64,000 bases of DNA from Chlorophyllum brunneum (lineage: Eukaryota > Basidiomycota > Agaricomycetes > Agaricales > Agaricaceae): assembly GCA_963576785.1 (NCBI GenBank), contig OY756141.1, positions 1,054,001 to 1,118,000 on the forward strand, read 5' to 3'. This document shows, one piece after another, positions 1 to 11,332 of this stretch. Made by a program: the position numbers and the translations under genes. How positions within the stretch are numbered: the first letter of the stretch is position 1; each line of letters opens with the position of its first letter. The notes below the pieces were generated by a model. The model saw only the letters and a program-made list of their open reading frames with translations, made no database searches and was not told where the DNA came from.

Positions 1-2232
1 CTCGCAAATATACAGTTTGGGTTATTCGGGCTCCCAGGTCCCACTACCGAATCCCAATAGACATAGACCATCAAGTATTTATAATAGTTGTCAACCCCGC
101 ATGTCGTTTCTGAGAACGAATCTCCCCTGTCCTTCAGGTAGGAAGCTATAACCTTCGATACCGCCCAGCCACTGACGGGATACATGGTACGACACCATTC
201 GGTTATCAAAAGATAGTAGTGAAGCCGTTTGCTCCCAAGTCTCCCGTTCCAAATTTGGTCTAGTATCATGATTGTACTGTAACTTCACACTCTGAAAAAT
301 GATGACTCGCTTCACCAGTGATCAATTACAAAGGAGGAAGCGTGAAAGGGGGAGAGTCACTCACACGCACCCAACACGCAACTTCTGGTCTGCACCAACT
401 CTCTTAAGTCGGGGCCGAAATTCTCGAGCGTAGGTCTCTGGGATTGGATAGCCTTACTAGAAGTCCAGGGTGTGAACACAGAAGCTGCCAATGTTGCCAG
501 GCACGTAGTTGGAGCTGAAGCCCAAGGCAGTGTTCAACTATGTCGTATTCCGACTGCACTAGTGCATGCACACCTGGGCGTCCAGCAGACGACTTCTCGA
601 TGGCTTGGCAATGTCTCCAAAACAAAGGGCAGGATACGTCCTCGACTCCTCGGAGTATGACAAACATCGCCATTGGAAGCGGCCATTAGCCATGAGAATC
701 AGGCACAGTCCCTGCCCCTCCACTTTGCAACCTTCTACAACTTTCTTCACATCGGTGGTACTGCTGAACACCTAGAAGCCACGAACCCCCGTCGAGGAAC
801 GAACAATCCTGATATGGGGAAATATAGAGGGCGAGAGCCGCATGGCTCGTGCTGGGAATGGTGAAATGCTGGCGACGGAAGGAAAGGATGCGGGGGGATA
901 TATTCTTATCATACGATAACTCATGATGCCAGAGGTATTCTCGGACTCGCATTCTGGGTCCCCACATATGGTGGGTTGAGGTAAGCACTTCAGCACCAGT
1001 CGGCATTACTGTGTTCTGTAAAGGGGCTTTTATCCGGTCACCAAGGATGGGGATTCCACCTCCACACCACTTGGGAATGCGAAGGCGGCTTTTGAAGCTC
1101 CCTTTAGACCGGTGATCACTGGGTTCATGGAGTTGAATGCCTCCGTAGTATGGGCACTATGGGTGGTTTAAAGTTAGAGAGTTGGGTGTTTCCTTGAAAC
1201 CCGAGACGACAACACGGCCGCGAGCATCCCATTGCTTCAGGTGGTACTTCGGGTCGGTCGCGAGGTTGATAATCGGACCCTAATTTTGGGTATTGGTCAG
1301 GAATGAAATTAACCCTGGTCTGGATGGTCATTGCCACCGGGATGGACGAAAAACGAAAGAGAAGTTCGGAGGCGAGTAATTGGTCGGGTGCCAATAGTAT
1401 TATCACTATTACACGTCACGTTTCCTATCACTCTCGTGTCCGCTTGTCAACTGGCTCCCTCCCTCGGCGCCACAGAGTCAGCATCAGTATTGCATTACTC
1501 CTTTATATGATGTTACAATACAATGTGTTTGAGCCACCTAAGTAGCTCTGGGTGTGCGGGAACGGAATATAATTGAATTCTCACGACAGATTCCCATTGG
1601 GCCATACCTGTTCCTAAGTGGGGCCACAGCGGATAGAACCAAAGAGCCAACAGATGTCATTACTATTGTATGCCTTTTTTTTCGGGCCTAGAGAGCTGGC
1701 GTTCGGCGTTCAACAACTTCTGAAGATCCGAAGCTTGAGCTTGAAGTCCCGAAGACTTGGGGTATGCTGCTTTAGAGCTTAAAAAGCATAACCTCGAGTA
1801 CATTATTGGTGCCTTCCGTAATGAACCAGGCTATCAGGTCCATCTTGTAGATATGTATTGTCAGGTTCACACAAGTGCCCCAACTCAATATCTTGTGGTC
1901 GTTTGAGAAGTTTTCAATGTCAAAAGGTCTGCAATAGACTTGACTCATTGTCAATTACATATGAGACAACGCTCAGATAAGGGCCCATCAAGTTAACCCG
2001 AAGTTGGTAGCACACGACGAAGGCCGTGAGATCCCCGAGAGAGTGATATTCAGTAAAGGGCCAACCGAGGCTTGCATTATGTAAGGGAATGGCATAGATA
2101 GGGGTTGACGGAGAAATGTTGACTGCTGGTATACAATGAGGTCACCACCATCTTGTTCGGAGGGCTGCATATATAACCATACGCTTTCTCTTTTCCGGCC
2201 TACCCTCATTCATCTCCCATACGCTCTCTCTC
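1..2232. other. Gene-poor left flank, nothing recognised
   Basis: No open frame in either strand is long enough, or similar enough to a known family, to support a gene. The longest is a stretch of about 106 codons on the minus strand near 686-1006, overlapped by equally long open frames in other registers, which is what chance gives. I saw no terminal repeats, transposase or reverse-transcriptase motifs. The last 70 bases carry the promoter elements of the guanine deaminase gene. Confidence 0.5.
2170..2176 (+). promoter_or_regulatory. TATA-like element before the guanine deaminase gene
   Basis: TATATAA lies about 57 bases upstream of the ATG at 2233 and is followed by a CT-rich stretch, a common fungal core-promoter arrangement. 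Inferred from sequence and position only. Confidence 0.4.
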
Positions 2233-4136
2233 ATGTCCGGCTCTGTCACTATTTTGTATGGCGCTGTCGTTACTCCAGTCGATGCGACGACCTGGAAAGC
2301 ATTGCCCAGGTGTCTGTTGTGTGTGGGTTCAACAGGTAACATCGATTGGATGCTCGAAGATATCCACGAGAACAAGCTATATGAGGCGCTAAGTCAGAAG
2401 GGTCACTCAAGGGTAGAAGTTGTCGCCTTGAGGGATGGGGAGTTTATTATTCCCGGCTTCATAGATACCCATACGGTGCGTAGGCGATTCTTGAGGCATA
2501 TAACTCGACACTAACATGAACATTACACGTCAGCATGCACCTCAGTTTCCTAACCTCGGACGGTGTGTCTTGTTCTGTAGTCGAAGTCTGTGGAAACTCT
2601 GACAGTAACGTCAGTGGTGGTCAATACGAACTTTTGAAGTGGTTAAAGGAGGTCACATTCCCCAAAGAAGCCCAGTTTGAGGACGTGGATTTCGCGCGAG
2701 AGGTTTATCCCGATGTTGTTCGCCGGTCGCTCGATTGTGGTGTAAGTTTTTTTACATTTTTCTTTGAAAAAAAATCAATTCTGGCTATTTCTTTGGTTTT
2801 TGTTGGCGTTTTTGCCAGACAACCACGTCTTGCTACTATGGAACCCTCCACCTCAAAGCAACGAGGGTTCTTGCAGATGTTGTGAATCAGCTAGGTGGGT
2901 ATATTCTTAACTAATGGAGTTAATTAGTGTGTTGCTGACCATCTATTGAATAGGTCAACGTGCATTCATCGGGGTATGTCATGATACGCTTCCGACAAAG
3001 TGATGTTTACCTTTTATAACCAGAAATGCAATATGGATCGCAAGGGGGAGAACCTGGATTACTACGTAGAGAAGAACGCTCGGACTTCTCTTGAAGATAC
3101 CTCAGCTCTTATCACTTATATCCGCTCCATGTCTCCTATATCCAGTCACGCAAGCATTGGAACCGCACCAGAACCCCTTGTGCAGCCCATTTTGACTCCT
3201 CGCTTTGCAATCGCCTGCACAAGTGAACTTCTGCATGGAATTAGTGACCTTGCCGATAAATACGATGCTCAGCGACCATGCGCTTCTGGACCTCGCATGC
3301 GAATCCAGACTCATATATCAGAGAACCGTAGTGAAGTGGAACATACCCTCGAATTATTCCCCGGAGCAAAGTCATATGCCGATGTCTATGACTCTCACGG
3401 TTTGCTTCGAGATACCTCCATTTTGGCACACGCCGTCCACTTGACGGACGATGAAATTGCGCTGATAAAAGAAAGAGATGCAGGGATCAGTCACTGCCCC
3501 ACAAGCAACTTCAATCTAAGCAGCGGTGTCGCCCCAATCGGAAAATATCTAGATAAAGGGCTGAAGGTGGGTGCTATAACTCTCTACTTCATCGTGAGCT
3601 CATAAACCGAGAAATATTAGGTCGGACTCGGTACCGACGTATCAGGTGGTTATGCGGTGTCGATGCTGAATGCGATTCAGAATGCTTCTATAGCATCGAA
3701 AGTCATCGCGATGAGTGTCGCGATGACAAGCCGATCCGGCGAAACGACACAACTCATTTCCCCGCCGTCCACCCCGCCGCCAGCGCCGGCCACGAACGAC
3801 AGAGTGTTCGCAAATTCACAACTACCTATCAAAACACTGTTCTATCTTGCTACACTCGGAGGAGCGAATGTCTGCAGCCTCACCGACCGAATTGGCTCCT
3901 TTTCTCCCGGCAAGAGTTTTGATGCACTCTGGGTGAGCGTATCAGATAAAACAGGCGCAATAGGTGTTTGGGGCAAGGAGGCGAAGTCAGACGGTGCGGA
4001 CTTGGATTCACAGAGGAAGAAGTTGGAGGAGAATCTGGAGAGGTTTTTGTTCTGCGGAGATGACAGGAATATTCTTAAGGTTTACGTTCAAGGTTGTCTT
4101 GTTGGTGGTCGGTCGTTCAAGCGGGATCACCATTAA
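2233..4136 (+). CDS. GUD1: Guanine deaminase (guanine aminohydrolase)
   Basis: This enzyme hydrolyses guanine to xanthine and ammonia in cytosolic purine salvage and catabolism; it is a zinc member of the amidohydrolase superfamily. Seven exons splice in frame to about 517 residues: 2233-2475, 2534-2562, 2615-2741, 2819-2894, 2954-2973, 3024-3566 and 3621-4136. This fits fungal orthologs. Visible metal and catalytic motifs are the HxH pair at about residues 80-82 (DTHTH, spanning intron 1, followed by APQFPNLG), THISE near residue 262, AHAVH near 301-304 and GLGTD with Asp near 352. The family signature GGQYELLKWL follows exon 2. Exon 5 is only 20 nt. The start is the first ATG after a TATA-like element. 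The frame has no breaks, so it looks functional. Confidence 0.93.
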
Positions 4137-4291
4137 ATGTTAGTGAACCGTTCCACTCATTGATACCCACAGATGTAATATATGTATATTTATGGAACAC
4201 GTGTTCTTCTCGGCCCGGGTCAATTTGATGTGACTCATGCTTCTAGTGCTAATTTTATTTTACGTGTTTAGTTGCGTCTCGCCTTCTAAAC

Positions 4292-6555
4292 ATGATCACA
4301 ATTCTCCGGCATTCTGAAAGGCTTCAGAATAACCAACGTCCCAAAACCTTAGAAGTCAACAATGCAATGGACACATCAAGCCTCAGTGAGGACTCGGAAC
4401 ACGACGCTGCCCCTGACCGAGGGAAAGCGAAAATCCGCAAGAGCACTGTGTCTTCAAAAATTGAATCGGCTGCTCTAGAGCAACCAGTTGATGCGGTTGT
4501 GGAACACGAAAACGCACTGCAAGCTCAAGCTGCAAGACCGGATGGGCGCGTGAGGGGTCGACGTGGACACTTAAAGCTCATGACAGAGATGCCCATCGAC
4601 GCGTTACATGAGATCTTTCGCGAATTGGACCCCGTTGATCTCTTGCACTTATCTTGGGCAAGCAAGAGTCTGCATACCATTGTCATGGAGAAATCTGCAA
4701 GGTATATTTGGGAACAAGTGAGTTCAATTCAATCCCCTTGCATCGTCTGACACGTTCAACGATCTAAATCACCAGGCGTTTGAGCGACTTTACGCATCAG
4801 AAAACGCCCCGCCGCGTTGTCCTGAGGATGTGAACCTCGCTCAATATACTCGCTTTCTGTTCGAGAAGAAATGTATGGTGTGTCCTAAGTTGCTATCCAT
4901 CACGTTACTAGCATATTTGAACCATTTCTATCAGGTATGTAGTACTGGCTACGGACACTGGACTTCATGGATGATGCGACTGCGAGCGTGCTGGAACTGC
5001 CTCTTGACTGATAAGTATGTTAGTTCGACCTTCGCCTCACGCGGAGATAATCATCCGTATTTCTCAGATTCATAAGCTCTCGTGGGACCTCCGGGAGGTG
5101 CAGTAATCTTCTCACTATCAAAGCAAGTACGTTTTATTTTATCCCTCACTCCAGTGGTCTTTAAGCTCAGCTTGACCCCGTCCAGAAAAAGAGGTCTTCT
5201 ACCTGATGATAGACTATGAGAGGGCGATAAGCGACACAGGAGCATCCGACAGTGAAAGGTGGGGACTGTGGGATTCCAGGACCAGGGTGAGTAATCCACA
5301 GCATTCCAAGAGTACTCTGAAACCCGTTGATTTACCAGGGAACCTGGGGATTTCATCAATGGGCAAAGAATCGTTCTAACGACCGTAAAGAAGAGTTAGG
5401 TCGAATAAGAAGTGAAAGAAAGGCTACGTAAGTTCATCCACCCGGTAGCTGCGGGAGTGGTAACTAAGAGTACCCGACGCCCCATGATATAATAGGATCT
5501 TAAAGAAGTTGGATGAGCTAGGTGCGGGCTTGTAACTAGAACGTCATCGAAAAGCCGACAAACCCCCGTAGGCTGGAAAGAGCCTGAGATCGAAACGATT
5601 ACTAGCGGACCAATCGGTCAAGATCTCCCAGGGTTTGGAAAGGCCAAAAAAGTCACAAACCGTGGTACGGTGGCCCTTGATTGCGCCCACCTCCTAGCCC
5701 AGCTAATGCGAATCCATCACGGCGGTAGAATGGAAGGACCTTGAACCCAAAATCATCGGCCGTTTGCAAGAACTGAAAGCTGCTTATACTGCTCAACAGT
5801 ACAAAATCAAATTAGAAAATCGCTGGCGTGCCTTTTGGGCGAAGTTCAATATATGGCGTCAAGCCCAGACTATGGATTCGTCCTTTGTACCACGTGTTTC
5901 TGACATCGCCATTCTTGAGCCCTTTAAGTCTATCATATTCACGTCAAGCATGGAAGACGCTGAATTTCAGTTAGACGAGATTGATCGCGCCGCTAAGGAG
6001 TGGATGAAATTCCGGGACGAGTTTTTGCTATCCTTGCTTCCTCAAGATCTTTGGAGCGTTTGCTCGGCTGACAAACTCTCGCCACGACCACTTGCAATTC
6101 TTCATTTCAGTGGACCATCTAGTGGCGCGCTTAATCAGGTTTGCGAACACCGTTACCACTTGGGTGGAACTGGGAATACGCCACATCCTGACGATCAAAA
6201 AACCCTTGAAATGTTGAAAACTTGTAGCTCTGTGGCCTACTGTATGCGACCTTGGAATTGGGATAGCCAAAATCTCGAATTCGACCATAGGGCTCATGAT
6301 GTTGCCAAGGCCATCTTGGGGCTTCTCGGACTGGACCCATACAGCACCACCCTATCACAGTTGAGCAAATGTGATAAGGGATTCAAATGCCTTCAATGCC
6401 CGGATTGCAATAGGCATGGGTATGGGATGGTAAGCTACCCCTCTTTGTCGTCAGAATTCGAGAATAACTTCTGGATCCAGATACAGCACGATCTCGTACA
6501 TCATCGAAACGACAACACAGGATCTGCGGCCATGAGGTGGTCCAGGGCAGTCTGA
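4292..6555 (+). CDS. F-box protein, tandem paralog 1
   Basis: Probable substrate-recognition subunit of an SCF ubiquitin ligase; the substrate is unknown. I reconstruct nine exons: 4292-4717, 4776-4877, 4935-5014, 5068-5126, 5186-5286, 5339-5427, 5496-5521, 5572-5664 and 5729-6555. They splice in frame to about 600 residues. A basic RGRRGHLKLM stretch leads into the F-box at about residues 94-140 (MPIDALHEIF, then LDPVDLLHLSWASKSL). Exon 2 ends in KKCM and exon 3 gives VCSTGYGHW and RACWNC, a CxxC...CxxC pattern suggesting a zinc site. The C-terminal half carries a conserved DIAILEPFKS block and a CxxCxxC cluster. The next gene downstream is a paralog in the same orientation with matching exon structure. 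Many Agaricomycetes have expanded F-box families. The function beyond the F-box is inferred. Confidence 0.8.
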
Positions 6556-7169
6556 TCCTTCGCCAGACTACCGTCGCCTTCGAGTGTTTGCTTCGGTATA
6601 TAATTCATACTTCTTCCTCGCCACATTCATGCCATAACCTCGTAAGTGCGCGAGCTCATTCCACCAACTGGGTCTCAATGAAATAAACCATCTCTCCTTG
6701 CATCAATTCTACCTCTTTAATCCCGCGGACGGTCAAAGTGCATATAGCGAGGTATTTACTGGGTACCGAACCACCTCTACACAAGTAATGGTGGGCTTGT
6801 AATTATGCTAAGACTGGGTTTTCGGCCCCGTGCCTTGTTTGTAACTAATGCTTGATCGCGTATACCTTGCAGTCAAGATATGACACACCATCGAGGCCCT
6901 TGACCTTACAGCAGCGGGGAAATTTTGTGTAGCCTCTAATATGCGCAGCGAAGAAATTACTCGGCTGAGGTAAAGGAACATAGACCCATATGTTAGCACC
7001 GATCAGACAGGGGCGTGACAGTCACCACTACATGAGCACTTCAGCGGCCCTCATTGCATTCATGAGCTTGGATCCGACCCCCATTCACCCCTGACATTCT
7101 GACTTCTTCAACATAACAGCCTTCCAGACTTGGGTAGATTAAGCTCCGGACAATACCTAAGTAGGTGCA
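6556..7169. other. Spacer between the F-box paralogs
   Basis: About 600 bases between two same-strand paralogs. It should hold the 3' end of the first gene and the promoter of the second. No supported open frame or repeat was seen. Confidence 0.5.
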
Positions 7170-9322
7170 ATGGCCAGTGAGCGAGTCCATGGGAGAAATC
7201 ACGAAGCTGAGGGAGGCTCAGACTGTTATTCGAAGCGTCGCAAACTTGAAGGAGCGGACCTAGTCACTCGGAGAGACCACGGCCGCATCCGAGGCCGGCG
7301 AGGTCACTTGAAGTTAATGACGGAAATGCCATTCGATATTTTGCATGAGATCTTTGGAGAACTGGAGCCTATTGACCTCTTGCACCTTTCGTGGTCGACG
7401 AAGACTCTTCATGGGATGATTATGGGCAAGGGCGGAAGGTTTTTGTGGAAGAATGTACTGTGGCTTGCGTTAGACCACATATTGGTTGCTTACGGCTCAC
7501 CTTGGCAGGCTTTCGGGAAGCTACATGCGTCCGATAATCCACCCCCAAAATGTCCTTCGGATCTCAATCTTGCCCAGTATACCTACTTTCTTTTTGGAAA
7601 GAGGTGTATGGTACGACGCCCATTCGTCCACTCTTTGCTCTAAGCCCTCATTGAGTTCAGATCTGTCAAACAAATGTTGGCCACAATCGATCCTGGGCAA
7701 TGAGGCTACGAATTTGTCGGCCCTGTCTACACTCCGGAAGGTCCGTTCTATGGATTGTCGCCCAACTGTAATAGGATTTTCACGTCTGCAGGTTCCTCTC
7801 GATTTCGAAAACTAGTGATGAACCAGATTGGTGGGGGCTCGCCACCATCGTCTCATGTGAGTTCAGGACGAGACTGAAATACCGTCCATTTTGACCTTTG
7901 GGCAGCCGCAGGAACATTTTGCCTGAAGTCAGAATATGATGAGGTTCATGAAAAGGCTCAGAGCTTGAGCGGAGAACTGCTTTTACAATACCAGAGTGCG
8001 CGAGAAAAAAACAGGGAGTATAGAAGAAAGGTACGACCTTTCTGTAAATAATGTGGACGATACGATATATGCTCCACTCAGGATACAGGAGAATATCTGG
8101 TCTGGGTTCATATTAGGAAAAATGAGAGGAAAAAAATACTCCGTTCCTTGAGGGATGAGAGGCGAAAAGCGTACGCCATTCCAAAACGGTTCGTGCCCAT
8201 TGGGATCATCTAATCAGAACCACAGTATTCTGAGGAGATTTAATGATATGGGTTTGTTTAGTTTTAGGCAGACCTTGCTATTCATCCTCTGACCTGAAAT
8301 TCTCTTGTAGGTTGGAAAGATTCCGATATATGTGAATACGCGATCTCTCACTCATACGAATGTTCGAAGCCAAAACCGTTGACGGATAGAGGTGAATCCC
8401 TGTTCGCTACTTCCAAGACTTTCACTGTTGGACTTGACATTTGGCTAATGCCTTTATAGAATGGAACACCCTGCGACCTGTACTTCTCGGACGGCTGGAA
8501 GGAGCGAAGATAATCATTCAAAAATCCCGTCACAGAGAGAAGATCCTCAACCGCCTCAAGACTTTGCAGGAACGAATAATCCGCTGCTGCGGGAGCCCAA
8601 GTAAGATTATGGATGACGATGAATGCCCGTTCGCGGAGGATATCGCTGTCCTCGAACCGTTCAAGTCTACTATCTTCCGATACACGGACGAGGATCCTGG
8701 GTGCTTAACTATGGATGATTCGTTATTCACACAGATCCTGCTAGATTGGCATGGCGAACGCAGGCGATTTATCCTGTCCTTATTACCCGACGATTTGAAG
8801 GGGGATACTGGTGGGGACGAGATTCCTGATCCTTTATCCCTGGAAGCTGTTTACTTCCGCGGAGGCTGTGACGACGTTATTCAATACTATTATCACACTA
8901 TCTGCCGATTCCGGCACTGGCAGACCTCTGGTGAAATACCGTGCGATGCGCCTGGAGAGCTTTCTCTTCTCAATACGGGAGACTTTCGTAGGCCTTGGAA
9001 ATGGGATCGAGACATGTGGTCTTTTGACTTTGAAAAGTACCATGTTACGGTGACCATGTTGGTGTACCTTGGTATGGATCCACGAACGACAACTCCTGTG
9101 GAGTTCCTGTGGGACTGTGACCCGATTAGATTGCACTGCGTTTTATGCGATACGACAGAGCCAGTTCTCCACAATTGTTGGTCAGCGGTAGGTGCTCTGG
9201 TGTTTTTCGTACTCGTGGCAGCACAAGTTCAACGAATTCGCTGCCAGATGAAACATGAGCTAGAACACCACAAAGGTAGCTTTGTTCTGCCTGGAGAAGT
9301 GAAGTGGCGGAAGGTTGGGTAG
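7170..9322 (+). CDS. F-box protein, tandem paralog 2
   Basis: Second copy of the same family. Nine exons splice in frame to about 571 residues: 7170-7454, 7509-7610, 7661-7740, 7792-7856, 7906-8030, 8082-8170, 8226-8251, 8311-8391 and 8460-9322. Exons 2, 3, 6 and 7 have exactly the same lengths (102, 80, 89 and 26 nt) as in paralog 1, with the same phases. The N-terminus is shorter. The F-box (MPFDILHEIFGELEP, then LLHLSW) sits near residues 48-95. The Cys-rich exon 3 reads ICQTNVGHN and RICRPC, so the pattern is kept. The C-terminal half has DIAVLEPFKS, the block PWKWD and a CVLC pair, with a hydrophobic run (ALVFFVLVAA) not seen in paralog 1. It ends at VKWRKVG, near the point where paralog 1 stops. 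Likely an SCF adaptor; the target is unknown. Confidence 0.8.
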
Positions 9323-9528
9323 TGAAAGGTAGGGTTTATTTCAAGGAACATTCTCGGATTACCCTGTCTGCTGCTGACACTGTAGTTGTATGGCTTTATC
9401 AACACAAATGACCCGCCTGCTGCTCGCTACTTGTAGGCATGTATATTACTCCATCGACACTCATATCACTTGTACTATGGCTCAGAAAGTTTTAAGGTAG
9501 GTAGCTAGTGCGGGTCCGGGTGGCGCCA

Positions 9529-11215
9529 TCAATAGTGAGGAACAAAATCAACCCATCTCACAGTTAGGAACATATCTAAAGGCATGCTTCTCAGCCCAAC
9601 GACGGCCAGGGTTAACAATACAAGCCTTGCAGCCGCGTAGACATTCCAACAGAGGACCAACGCCAGGCCAACGTAGTGCTTCTGAGCTAGCCGGAGTCCC
9701 AAACCCCTTGAGACGGTCCGGATTATTGGGTCGATGATGTAAACGAGGGGTACAAATGTGGTGAGAAGTGCACATATACGCCAGGTTATCCGTTCGACTG
9801 TGGTGGTGAAGTGGAAAGACCAGGCAATACAGTGTATGGCACCGAATAAAATTGAAAGGGCACCCCAGATGGGGAGGGAAGCATCGTCATAGGGTGGATT
9901 GCTTGCTTCAATGGCGACACCTCTTCCGTCTTCTGGGTCACTATCGTTTGAGAGCGGATGTGACCCCCGAAGCCGGCCTCGTGGCGTCGGGTCGTAGGCG
10001 TAGTGGGGAGGAACATGTGGTGCACCGGGTTCAATGGTTCCAGTAAACATCATTTGACCGATGTTGTAGATCTTTTGGAACAGCAGCGCTCGTGTCACGC
10101 AACCAAATCCTAAAATGATCGACGCGAGGATGAGGAATGGTATGGCAACAGCGAGGGCGACGCATACGATGGCTACTGCGATTGCTAGAAATGTTCCGAA
10201 CAGGGCGAGCGCTAGTGCTGGGATGAGGGGGACGAGAACAAGTCCGGTAAGAAGCAGAAGTGGGTAGGGGATGTGGTCGAAGATGTTCTTGGGGAAATTG
10301 GCAACGTGTTGAACTTGCAGCGTCTGATCTTCGACATATTCGTCCTTTTCACCTGTAGCACCCGATGGAAGCTCTGGCGAAACCTTGAATCGGGCCCTTT
10401 GCTCTCGGAGGGTTTGATGAAAGTTGGCACCGGGTTGCAGCAGGATGGGGATTGGACAAGCCACGTTCAATGGCTTAGACCACCAGAGGAAGTATGCGAT
10501 ACCATTTAAAATCGCATACCCCAGCGTTACAATCTCCAGTTCGCTCACTGGGAGCTTCTGGGTTGCTCTTGCAATGATTTGTACGACGAACCAGAGGATC
10601 TGGAAGGATGCGGCGGCTTTAGCAAAGGCGTCACCCTTGCTTTTGTCCCATATCTCCTGCTCTGTGACGTTTGGCAAGGAGATCTGATTCGTTGAGAGGA
10701 GGTGGGTAAGGGTGTGTGGGGAGAGAACCTCGAGAGGTGTTTTGTAATGGTCACAGATCACGAAGCCGCCCATCTGAAGAAAGTGTGCGTGGGTGAGTGT
10801 CCACGTTTTCTTGCCATCTCCAAGAGTTATTGATATTTATATAGGCAGGTAATGCGTCAAGGAGCCCACCTGCATAGGATTGAAATTGGGTTTGGATGGC
10901 TTTGGCACCTTTCCATTGTCTTAGCGCCCACCATAGGATGAGCTCTGGAGCTATAATGGCACAGATCATGAATGTAGCTCTACGCGCAATCATCTTCCAC
11001 CAGGCTTCTGGAGACCTGGGCACATTTGGATGAATGGCCACCCATGTACATACGAAGACTGTTGCGAGACAGCTCCAAACAATGTTGAATATCGTCCTCG
11101 TTGAGCCGCAGAATGCTAGAGGAACCAAAAGCTCTTGGGTAGAGCTGGGGTCGACAGCTGGCAGGCGTGCAGCACCGGCGGGGTGGATATGCGAGAGAAC
11201 CCAGGTCCAGAGCAT
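9529..11215 (-). CDS. Polytopic membrane protein of an Agaricomycete-expanded family
   Basis: Function unknown. The protein carries the family hallmark TRTIFNIVWSC, TWVAIHPNVP and a TLTHAHFLQMGGF block just after the only intron I can place (about 10820-10870, joining QSYA to DGKKTW). At least seven hydrophobic segments follow: LILWWAL, a segment ending in FVVQII, GIAYFLWW, two adjacent very hydrophobic helices in the middle (LLLLTGLVLVPLIPALALAL and AIAVAIVCVALAVAIPFLIL), and C-terminal helices around IWGALSILFGAIHCIAW, LVYIIDPII and LALVLCWNVY. I chose the ATG at 11215 because the longer open frame to 11305 begins with GTG. Proteins of this type are numerous in mushroom genomes and uncharacterised. 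It starts back to back with ATG15, about 117 bases away, so the two share a promoter region. Confidence 0.7.
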
Positions 11216-11332
11216 GATTCCGGAACCAAGGTGGCTGGATTCTGGCTGCAGGGCATTTATACGACGAACGGTCACTTGGCCACACTGGATCGAACAAGGA
11301 AACACTTGCGACGTGGCCCAAAAAGGTAATGT

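Noticed and set aside
11216..11305. N-terminal extension of the membrane protein to 11305
   Set aside because: The codon at 11305 is GTG; the first ATG is at 11215.
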